Source of the DNA: Prosthecobacter sp.
GTDB taxonomy: Bacteria > Verrucomicrobiota > Verrucomicrobiia > Verrucomicrobiales > Verrucomicrobiaceae
Direction of reading: 5' to 3'
Assembly (NCBI GenBank): GCA_025869455.1
Contig: JAOZVT010000749.1
Coordinates: 1-5,912 of the forward strand
Length of the DNA stretch: 5,912 nt
In this document: positions 1 through 5,912 of the stretch, one piece after another
Position numbering within the stretch: the stretch's first letter is position 1
How the letters are laid out: every line of letters starts with the position of its first letter
Notes under the pieces: model-generated
What the model was told of the DNA's origin: nothing
Seen by the model: only the letters and a program-made list of their open reading frames with translations
The model's database searches: none
Translations under genes and position numbers: made by a program

Positions 1-1
1 T

Positions 2-2344
2 AGCGGTGCACCATTGTATGAACTGGATGGTTCACCCGAAGTTGGCGGTTTTGCTAGTTTCCGGCAAATGGCTAATGGTCGTAAAGTCAAGAAAACTGGT
101 GATATGCCGTCGGATATTAATTATGAAGAATCAGTTACAGGCAGAGTCCATACTGGGCTGCTCAATTTGGACTTGGTTGGGGGATTTATTGACGTGAACC
201 GTGATGATGTTCTGCAATTTAGAGGTACTTCAGATATTACACTCAAGATTTATGACCATCATGTCTTTGCAAATACAAGAGATGAACCTGTCCAAATCAT
301 AACCGTTAGATTAAACGAAGGCAGAGCTCCTATACCTGATCTTGTAACTAGAGGCTCATACCAAGTTCGGTATACAGCAGCGAATGGCTCAACAGTCTAT
401 CACCCTGCTATCCAAGCTCCCCGCTGGTGGGCTTTTAACACGGATGGCATTCTTGGGCGTGATAATGGGGCGGTTGCAGGAGATTCTTTAAGCGGACGTT
501 TTTACACTTGGCCTGATGTTAGTAAGCTAGGTCTTTATATTAATAACCCAACAAGTGCTGTCCATCTTGGAGCTCAGCGACTTCCTGGCGCAAAGTCATT
601 ACTTTACACCAAATCTGCAGGAAACTTTTCAGATGTGCAATTGCTGCCTCATTCCACATTAACTCTAAATCCTTTGGCACGAATTGCGTACGGGCCCAAG
701 TCAGACGGAACAGGAAGTTGGAATGAACCCTGGCATTATGGTACTGATACCTTACGTACTTTACAGCCAACCACAGGGGATGCCCGACTGATCACCGCAA
801 AAAAAGTGGTGACTCCCAGTGACTGGTCCCCACATCGTTTGTGGAATGATGAAGATGAATATTTGGCTCATAATTTCTCATCTTACAATGCATCGAATGA
901 GCCTGGATTCGACCGCGGGACTAGCGTCAACTCCACTACGGGTGACAATACCGTTCGTGCGCTTCCTCAGAAGGTGACGGCTGATCCTGCCCGTAGCCCA
1001 GATGTGCCATTTACGGACGTTGCCGCTAGGGCTGTTCAGAAATATTATGACTTTGATGATTCTGATCCAGGTGGTCGTATTGGCCCATTCATCAATAAAG
1101 CGGATGAAGGAAATTACTCAGTGGGCGATATAAAATTTACTGACTGGACGGATAAACGTCGCTGGCGTACCACCTATTTCCGCGCCGACTCAGGTGAACG
1201 TTACGCCTCAGCAACCGGGAGTTACTTTACCCCAAATAGGATGGTGCCTTCTGCCGTCGTTATGGGATCACTGCCTTCCTATGTTTGGGGGAATAAGTCA
1301 GAGTCTGGCGCGTGGACGAATCTTCTATTTCGTCCCTACCTGTCTTATCCTTCGCAGGAAACAGGTAGTGCCTTTAATTCAGCGAGCACTCACCCTGGAG
1401 AGGAATCTCCTCCTGATCATTACTTGTTAGATCTCTTTTGGATGCCTGTGGTTGAGCCGTATGCCATCAGTGAACCGCTTTCAACAGCCGGCAAGATCAA
1501 TCTGAATTACCAGATTATGCCCTTTACTCATATTCGCCGTGCCACGGGTTTGCATGCTGCCATGAAGGGGGAACTGATGGCCGCAATGCCAAATAGTGAT
1601 TATGATTTAAGCAAAAGCGTCAAAACATCATGGAGGGGGACCAGTGGCTCTACACCGCCACTTTTCCGTAGTGAAGCCTCCGCTGGTGAGAGTAAATACT
1701 GGCATCATGAAATTGTTGTGGATCGGTTCAAACCTGAATCCAAGCTTTGGTGGCAACAAAATATCAATGAGCGTGTCCAGGGAACTTTACGTGAATTCGA
1801 AGAGCGTTTCAATTTTGGTGTGGGTGATTCTGGAGGAACTTTGCCTGCCGGGTTCCGCGGTGGCTTATTCCGCACCACTTCACAAATTTGTGAGGTTCAT
1901 TTGATCCCTTCTCCTGTTAGTGGTTCCTCTAACGATACCAATATCTCTGCGAGTGATGTTTCTAACTATTCAAGTCGCCTTGACAATTTGGCGAAGTTTT
2001 GGGGGCAGCATTGTTCAACGGGTGACAATACCCGTGAGCGCCCTTACGCAAATCTGTACCAAAAATTCACAACTCGTTCAAACACGTTTCGGGTGCATGT
2101 TCGGGCTCAGTCCATCCGCAAAGCTTTACGTTCAGTTGCAGCCAATACATTTGATCCAAATCTGGACACAGTTAGCGCTGAATTCCGTGGTTCTTTCCTG
2201 TTAGAGCGGTATATTGACCAAGCTGATCTGGCAGCTGCTAAAGATGAGGTGAATTATGCCGAAGCTAGTGATCCTTTGTCCAAGAAGCCCCTTGAGAACT
2301 ATTATCGGTTCCGCGTCATTGAATCGAAGCGTTTTGCTCCTTAA
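2..2344 (+). CDS. Verru_Chthon cassette protein A-like, 3' part (5' end outside window)
   Basis: The reading frame is open from the left edge, with no stop before TAA at 2342-2344, so the TTG at 14 is not the true start; 780 C-terminal residues are visible. I recognise it by motifs I recall for Verru_Chthon cassette protein A: PDHYLLDLFW (visible residues 471-480), then MPVVEPYAISEP and STAGKINLNY (about 481-503), RPYANLYQKFTTRSN (about 680-694) and an aromatic/basic end in FRVIESKRFAP. No hydrophobic helix is visible in this portion, so any membrane anchor or prepilin signal must lie in the missing N-terminus. It contains only two cysteines in the visible part (in QICEVH and GQHCST). The gene is followed after 23 bases by the C gene and then D, both prepilin-like, which points to an extracytoplasmic, pseudopilus-associated role. 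Molecular function is unknown; a GspK/PilX-like large tip subunit is my inference. Family assignment is fairly secure, function is not. Confidence 0.85.
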   Translation, partial: SGAPLYELDGSPEVGGFASFRQMANGRKVKKTGDMPSDINYEESVTGRVHTGLLNLDLVGGFIDVNRDDVLQFRGTSDITLKIYDHHVFANTRDEPVQIITVRLNEGRAPIPDLVTRGSYQVRYTAANGSTVYHPAIQAPRWWAFNTDGILGRDNGAVAGDSLSGRFYTWPDVSKLGLYINNPTSAVHLGAQRLPGAKSLLYTKSAGNFSDVQLLPHSTLTLNPLARIAYGPKSDGTGSWNEPWHYGTDTLRTLQPTTGDARLITAKKVVTPSDWSPHRLWNDEDEYLAHNFSSYNASNEPGFDRGTSVNSTTGDNTVRALPQKVTADPARSPDVPFTDVAARAVQKYYDFDDSDPGGRIGPFINKADEGNYSVGDIKFTDWTDKRRWRTTYFRADSGERYASATGSYFTPNRMVPSAVVMGSLPSYVWGNKSESGAWTNLLFRPYLSYPSQETGSAFNSASTHPGEESPPDHYLLDLFWMPVVEPYAISEPLSTAGKINLNYQIMPFTHIRRATGLHAAMKGELMAAMPNSDYDLSKSVKTSWRGTSGSTPPLFRSEASAGESKYWHHEIVVDRFKPESKLWWQQNINERVQGTLREFEERFNFGVGDSGGTLPAGFRGGLFRTTSQICEVHLIPSPVSGSSNDTNISASDVSNYSSRLDNLAKFWGQHCSTGDNTRERPYANLYQKFTTRSNTFRVHVRAQSIRKALRSVAANTFDPNLDTVSAEFRGSFLLERYIDQADLAAAKDEVNYAEASDPLSKKPLENYYRFRVIESKRFAP
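938..952 (+). repeat. 15-base exact repeat, copy 1
   Basis: The sequence ACGGGTGACAATACC lies inside the cassette A gene and encodes TGDNT (visible residues 313-317) in frame. An identical copy occurs 1080 bases downstream in the same frame. The match is seen directly; whether it reflects a repeated protein motif or chance is open. Confidence 0.5.
2018..2032 (+). repeat. 15-base exact repeat, copy 2
   Basis: Second copy of ACGGGTGACAATACC, encoding TGDNT at visible residues 673-677 of cassette protein A. It sits just before the conserved RPYANLY stretch. The flanks differ from copy 1 except for a shared preceding Ser/Thr and a following Arg within two residues. Confidence 0.5.
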
Positions 2345-2367
2345 TTTTAACTCTTGCTACACAGGCT

Positions 2368-3477
2368 ATGCGCTCTCTAATTAATTTACCCTTTGAGTTA
2401 AATTTACGTCGCAGGTTGGCATTTACCTTGGTCGAGGTGCTTGTTTCAATGACTGTGCTGTTGATCTTGTTACTTATCAGTGCACAGGTGATTGGTACCG
2501 TTCAAAGTACTTGGTCTTCTTCAAATGCGCGTATTGGACAGTTTAGGGAAGCAAGAACAGCTTTTGACATCATTACGCGAAACTTGAGTCAAGCTACACT
2601 TAATACATATATAGATTACGATCACAATTACCTAAAAGATGGTCAATCCACAGGTGTGGCTAGCAACAAAGAACAGAAATACCTTCGTAAGTCTGATCTT
2701 CGTTTTGTCTGTGGGCCTACTGCAAACCTACTCACTCAAAGTGGAGGCCCTGCCAATTCTCCCGGTCAAGCCGTGTTCTTTCAGGCACCTTTGGGTGTCG
2801 CTCATGATCCAGCATATGTTGGTCTTGACCGGTTGCTATGTGGTCGGGGTTATTTTGTGCAGTACGTTTCAGATGCCTTTTTTCGTCCGACAATATTACC
2901 AGCTGGGTTGCCTCGTTATCGTTATCGGCTCATGGAGTTCTCCCCACCTGCTGAGCAAAACATGATCTATTCGGCTGATAAGAATGATTGGTTTGAAAAA
3001 GCTGGGGCGCATGAAGTTGAAGAAGAGAACGTAGAGAATCGAGATCTTACGAGGCCTGTTGCAGACAATATTATTGCTTTGATCATCTCGCCCCAGATCG
3101 AGTCGGACCCAGTAACACAGCGGGAGCCTACATCCATTGCCCCAGATTTTGAGTATGATTCTCAAGAAGTTGGTAGTGCAGCAGGTCTTGTTACGGGGGG
3201 TGGCATTGCTGCTCAGGGAACGCAGCATTTATTGCCTCCCTTGGTTCGAGTGGTTCTGGTGGCCATTGATGAGAAGTCAGCGGATCGCCTAAGCCAAACG
3301 GATTCAAGTGGAACACCGCCTTTTGGCACCACTATTTCAGATCTGATCAACAATTCGCAGGCTGCGAATCTAAATGCAACGCTGGAACAGGTCGCTGAGG
3401 AATTGCGTTCACGTCGTATAAACTATCGTATTTTTTCGACAACTGTTGTTCTTCGTGGAGCCAAGTGGAGCATTTAA
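2368..3477 (+). CDS. Verru_Chthon cassette protein C-like prepilin (GspJ-like minor pseudopilin)
   Basis: This is a complete 369-residue protein. Residues 1-18 form a basic leader (RRR at 14-16) ending in Ala18. Predicted prepilin peptidase cleavage lies before Phe19, with Thr20 and Glu23 at mature +2 and +5, followed by one hydrophobic helix to about residue 44. Mature position 22 is Gln, not the Pro common in major pilins, which suits a minor pseudopilin. After the helix comes GQFREARTAFDIITRNLSQA, the type of early amphipathic segment seen in GspJ-like proteins and in Verru_Chthon protein C, then LRFVCGPTANLL, VADNIIALIISPQ, LPPLVRVVLVAIDE and a C-terminal FSTTVVLRGAKW. These fit my memory of that family, whose usual length is similar. 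It starts 23 bases after the A stop and ends 28 bases before D, so it is likely cotranscribed with both. The ATG is preceded only by AGG two bases away, a poor ribosome-binding site, but it gives a normal-length prepilin leader. Its role in the cell is unknown. Confidence 0.85.
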   Translation: MRSLINLPFELNLRRRLAFTLVEVLVSMTVLLILLLISAQVIGTVQSTWSSSNARIGQFREARTAFDIITRNLSQATLNTYIDYDHNYLKDGQSTGVASNKEQKYLRKSDLRFVCGPTANLLTQSGGPANSPGQAVFFQAPLGVAHDPAYVGLDRLLCGRGYFVQYVSDAFFRPTILPAGLPRYRYRLMEFSPPAEQNMIYSADKNDWFEKAGAHEVEEENVENRDLTRPVADNIIALIISPQIESDPVTQREPTSIAPDFEYDSQEVGSAAGLVTGGGIAAQGTQHLLPPLVRVVLVAIDEKSADRLSQTDSSGTPPFGTTISDLINNSQAANLNATLEQVAEELRSRRINYRIFSTTVVLRGAKWSI

Positions 3478-3505
3478 GCGATCCTTTTTAGCCTAGATTT
3501 TAGTC

Positions 3506-4207
3506 ATGAAAAAGTTTGTCCACTTTAAAAAATCTGACGGGTTTACTCTGGTGGAGATGCTCACCGTTGTGGGTATCATCGCCATTTTGATTGCCTTGGT
3601 TACACCAGCTCTGGTGGATGTGATCCGGTCAACGAGGCTTAATTCTGCTGGGGATGGCCTCACCAACCGTCTTAGTTTAGCACAGCAGAGTGCGGTTTCT
3701 CTGAGTTCAGAAGTCGAAGTTCGTTTTTACAAGTATGTGGACTCGAATTCTGACCTCCCCAATCAGGCCTCCTATTACGCGTATCAAGTTGTGCAGAGCT
3801 TGGCAAATGGCACAGAGAAGGCCATTTCTGATCCTTATTATCTGGAGTCAGGTGTGGTAATATCTGACCAGTCAGAGCTTTCTCCTTTGTTGGAGACGGC
3901 CAACCCTCAATTTGAATCCACGGGCGGCAAATATCTATTTACCCCGCCTGGCAGCGCTTCCAGTTCAGATGTGACGTATGCCTCCTTGCGCTTTTATCCA
4001 GATGGCAGCATGCGAAAGCTGACGGCTGGCACAAATGCAGACGCTTCTTCTGAAGAAAAGGCCCTTGCGTACACCATTCCTCCCTACAACAAAAGTTTCG
4101 TGACTATTTTGGAGTCGCGAAACGCTTCGAATACGCAGATCCCCAGCAATTATTATTGCATTCAGATCGACTCATACACCGGAAAAACGCGTGTTTATCG
4201 TCCCTGA
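3506..4207 (+). CDS. Verru_Chthon cassette protein D-like prepilin (GspH/FimT-like)
   Basis: This is a complete 233-residue protein. The leader is 12 residues, lysine-rich, and ends in Gly12; cleavage would release Phe13 as residue +1, with Glu17 at +5. The hydrophobic helix runs to about residue 40 and carries Pro34 at mature position 22, the classic type IV pilin kink site. The next segment, with RLSLAQQSAVSLSSEVEVRF (about residues 56-75), resembles the GspH/FimT pattern of an AR-type helix leading into the first strand. LRFYPDGSMR also fits that fold. The C-terminus, around NYYCIQIDSYTGKTRVYRP, matches what I recall as the end of Verru_Chthon protein D. It is the last gene of the visible cassette, 28 bases after C. 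No Shine-Dalgarno sequence precedes the ATG. It would be inserted in the inner membrane, processed by a prepilin peptidase (PilD-type, not in this window) and assembled into a pseudopilus-like structure; the last step is inference. Confidence 0.85.
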   Translation: MKKFVHFKKSDGFTLVEMLTVVGIIAILIALVTPALVDVIRSTRLNSAGDGLTNRLSLAQQSAVSLSSEVEVRFYKYVDSNSDLPNQASYYAYQVVQSLANGTEKAISDPYYLESGVVISDQSELSPLLETANPQFESTGGKYLFTPPGSASSSDVTYASLRFYPDGSMRKLTAGTNADASSEEKALAYTIPPYNKSFVTILESRNASNTQIPSNYYCIQIDSYTGKTRVYRP

Positions 4208-4264
4208 TTTGCGGTTATATCCACTTTCTGCGTGACAGTCGTCTGAGTGGCGCTTAGATGGCAC
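4208..4264 (+). other. Spacer between cassette and guaB, no clear terminator or promoter
   Basis: These 57 bases separate the D stop from the preferred guaB ATG. I see no GC-rich hairpin followed by a T-run. The nearest thing is a 5-bp inverted repeat, CCACT at 4221-4225 and AGTGG at 4246-4250, with a 20-base loop. An AT-rich TTATAT at 4215-4220 could be a poor -10 element, but no good -35 sits at the right distance. guaB must have its own promoter here, inside the D gene, or further upstream; the sequence does not decide which. Confidence 0.35.
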
Positions 4265-5725
4265 ATGGGCGATATTCCTTCCCTTGCATTGAGTTTTGAT
4301 GACGTTTTGGTCCTGCCGGGACTGAGCCAGGTTCTGCCTGGTGAGGTAAATCTTGGCACGGTTTTTGGCAACAGCATCCAGCTGAACATTCCTGTCCTAT
4401 CCTCCGCGATGGACACGGTCACGGAGGCTGAATTGGCGATTGCGCTAGCCCGTGAAGGAGGACTGGGGGTGATTCACCGCAACATCCCCATTGATTACCA
4501 GGCTGAGCAGGTGGCGAAGGTGAAGCGGTCTGAAAACACGGTTATTCAGACCCCACATACCGTACGCCCAGAGACCACTCTGGAGGAACTCCAACGCCTG
4601 ATGCATGAAAAAGGCGTCAGCGGATTCCCCGTGGTGGAGCCAGACGGCAAGCTCGTCGGCATGGTGACCAGTCGTGACCTTTGGTACATCGAAGACGAAA
4701 GCACGCCCGTCTCCAGCATCATGACGCCACGGGATCGCCTAGCCACAGGTAAACCGGACACCAGTTTTGATGAAGCACTGAAGATCCTTTACACACACCG
4801 GATTGAAAAACTCCCGCTGGTGGACTCCAACGGTAAATTGGCCGGCTTGATCACCAAACAGGACGTGGTGAAACGGCAAATGTTTACCAATGCGGCCAAG
4901 GATGCCAATGGCCAGCTCCGCGTGGGTGCTGCCGTCGGGGTGGGTGAAGATTGTGCAGACCGTGGGGCTGCCCTTGTAGCGGCTGGCGCGGATGCGCTCT
5001 TCATTGATGCCGCCACTGGACACACCACCCGAGTGGCCGATGTCATCCGTCGCCTGCGCGAACGCGTGGGCGATCTCATTCCCATCGTCGCTGGCAATGT
5101 GGTCACGGCAGATGGTGCCTTGCATCTTGTCGAAGCAGGCGCTTCCGCCATCAAAGTGGGCGTCGGCCCAGGTTCCATTTGCACCACCCGCATTATTTCC
5201 GGGGTGGGCATGGCCCAATTTACCGCTGTGCAGGAAGTGGCAGAGATTTGCCGCCCTCGCGGAGTCACGGTCATTGCCGATGGTGGGATCCGTTATTCCG
5301 GTGACATCGTGAAGGCCTTAGCCGGTGGTGCAGACTGCGTCATGCTCGGCTCCTTGCTCGCGGGCACGGCTGAAAGTCCTGGAAACATGGTGAAATGGCA
5401 GGGCCGCACCTTCAAGGAATATCGTGGCATGGGCAGCCTGAAAGCCATGCGCAAAGGGGCAGGGGACCGTTATGGCCAGAACAGCTCCGGCAAACTCGTC
5501 CCTGAAGGCGTGGAAGCCCGTGTGCCGTTCAAAGGACCTCTGGCAGATGTGGTCTTCCAGCTCATGGGCGGCCTACGCTCTGGCATGGGTTATGTGGGGG
5601 CTGACAATCTGGACGAACTCCGCGCCAAAGCTCGTTTTGTCCGCATCACTGCTGGGGGGCTGAAGGAAAGCCATCCGCATGATGTGGTGATCACTGAGGA
5701 ACCCGTGAACTACGAGCCTTCCTAA
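4265..5725 (+). CDS. guaB: IMP dehydrogenase (EC 1.1.1.205)
   Basis: Catalyses NAD-dependent oxidation of IMP to XMP, the committed step to guanine nucleotides, in the cytoplasm, usually as a tetramer. With the ATG at 4265 it has 486 residues, close to the 488 of E. coli GuaB. The N-terminal barrel part opens with LSFDDVLVLP. Two CBS domains interrupt the barrel at about residues 95-150 and 155-207; these are the usual regulatory (Bateman) module. The barrel resumes with DAATGHTT (248-255), GNVVT, the catalytic loop GPGSICTTR with nucleophile Cys306, ADGGIRYSGD with Asp339 for the IMP ribose, GMGSLKAM, and the mobile-flap Arg402-Tyr403 pair. All key residues are present. An in-frame GTG at 4247 would add six residues (MALRWH). 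I prefer the ATG because family members start shortly before the FDDV motif; neither has a good ribosome-binding site. DAATGHTT differs from the usual D-x-(A/S)-H-G-H-S in having Thr251 for the first His. guaA follows 18 bases downstream. Confidence 0.97.
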   Translation: MGDIPSLALSFDDVLVLPGLSQVLPGEVNLGTVFGNSIQLNIPVLSSAMDTVTEAELAIALAREGGLGVIHRNIPIDYQAEQVAKVKRSENTVIQTPHTVRPETTLEELQRLMHEKGVSGFPVVEPDGKLVGMVTSRDLWYIEDESTPVSSIMTPRDRLATGKPDTSFDEALKILYTHRIEKLPLVDSNGKLAGLITKQDVVKRQMFTNAAKDANGQLRVGAAVGVGEDCADRGAALVAAGADALFIDAATGHTTRVADVIRRLRERVGDLIPIVAGNVVTADGALHLVEAGASAIKVGVGPGSICTTRIISGVGMAQFTAVQEVAEICRPRGVTVIADGGIRYSGDIVKALAGGADCVMLGSLLAGTAESPGNMVKWQGRTFKEYRGMGSLKAMRKGAGDRYGQNSSGKLVPEGVEARVPFKGPLADVVFQLMGGLRSGMGYVGADNLDELRAKARFVRITAGGLKESHPHDVVITEEPVNYEPS

Positions 5726-5743
5726 ACTCTTTATTGTTACCCC

Positions 5744-5912
5744 ATGACCGACCAAGAAGTCGCCGTACTCGATTACGGCTCCCAGTATAGCCAACTCATC
5801 GTCCGCCGCGTTCGCGAGCTGGGTTTCGTCTCCCACCTTTATCCGCCCGCTGAGCTTTCGAATCTGCAAAACCCAGGAGCCATCATTCTCTCCGGTGGCC
5901 CCCGCAGTACCT
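5744..5912 (+). CDS. guaA: GMP synthase (glutamine-hydrolysing), N-terminal 56 residues only
   Basis: Converts XMP to GMP using ATP and glutamine. Only the beginning of the N-terminal class I glutamine amidotransferase domain is in the window; the reading frame is still open at the right edge. Visible hallmarks are VAVLDYGSQYSQLIVRRVRE (residues 6-25), the usual first strand and helix of GuaA, and IILSGGPRS (47-55), the loop preceding the region that leads to the catalytic Cys. The nucleophile Cys, the His/Glu pair and the ATP-pyrophosphatase domain lie beyond the edge and cannot be checked. The ATG is the natural start because the family begins a few residues before the LDYGSQ strand. Its position 18 bases after the guaB stop on the same strand supports a guaBA operon. 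No Shine-Dalgarno sequence is seen, so translation may be coupled to guaB. Confidence 0.95.
   Translation, partial: MTDQEVAVLDYGSQYSQLIVRRVRELGFVSHLYPPAELSNLQNPGAIILSGGPRST

Noticed and set aside
14..16. TTG as the start of the cassette A gene
   Set aside because: The frame is open to the left edge of the window, and the family is larger and should begin with an N-terminal anchor, so the true start lies upstream.
2896..3228. 110-codon minus-strand open frame opposite the C gene
   Set aside because: It lies fully within a gene with clear prepilin and family features and shows no recognisable motif of its own.
3486..3503. TTTTAG repeated twice (3486-3491 and 3498-3503) in the C-D spacer as an operator
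   Set aside because: Six-base AT-rich repeats are common in short spacers, and nothing links them to a known regulator.
4221..4250. Inverted repeat CCACT...AGTGG as a terminator or riboregulator before guaB
   Set aside because: The stem is only 5 bp with a 20-base loop and no T-run; such a repeat is expected by chance.
4739..5274. Two long open frames on the minus strand (about 160 codons each) opposite guaB
   Set aside because: They overlap each other and lie wholly inside a well-conserved guaB. Their Pro/Ala/Arg/Thr-rich or unpatterned translations show no family motif, so they are by-products of the GC-rich coding strand.
5573..5869. 98-codon minus-strand open frame across the guaB-guaA junction
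   Set aside because: It is antisense to both recognised genes and its translation shows no recognisable domain.

Overview
The window looks like a stretch of chromosome from a member of the Verrucomicrobiota, probably near Verrucomicrobium/Prosthecobacter. I infer this from three consecutive genes that resemble the Verru_Chthon cassette families, which to my knowledge are confined to that phylum. I recognised them by recalled motifs, not by a database search. All genes are on the + strand and are tightly packed: there is no gap above 57 bases and no RNA gene, insertion sequence or CRISPR array.

Bases 2-4207 hold the cassette. First comes the 3' part of a large cassette protein A gene (780 residues visible, 5' end outside the window). 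Then come complete genes for cassette protein C (369 aa) and cassette protein D (233 aa). C and D each start with a textbook type IV prepilin signal: a basic leader, a cleavage site, F+1, E+5 and one hydrophobic helix. By size and local motifs, A, C and D resemble the minor pseudopilins GspK, GspJ and GspH of type II secretion. Together they may form the tip of a pseudopilus-like fibre or a surface complex. Its substrate and role are unknown. The expected fourth member, B, is not in the window.

Bases 4265-5912 hold guanine nucleotide biosynthesis genes: a complete guaB (IMP dehydrogenase), then, 18 bases later, the start of guaA (GMP synthase). These form a likely guaBA operon converting IMP to XMP and then GMP. 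Hand counts on sampled lines give about 47% GC in the cassette and about 56% in guaB. None of the four visible start codons has a convincing Shine-Dalgarno sequence.

The cassette is the part of real interest: a family known by name but without a described function. The guaBA part is ordinary housekeeping, with one small motif variation in GuaB.
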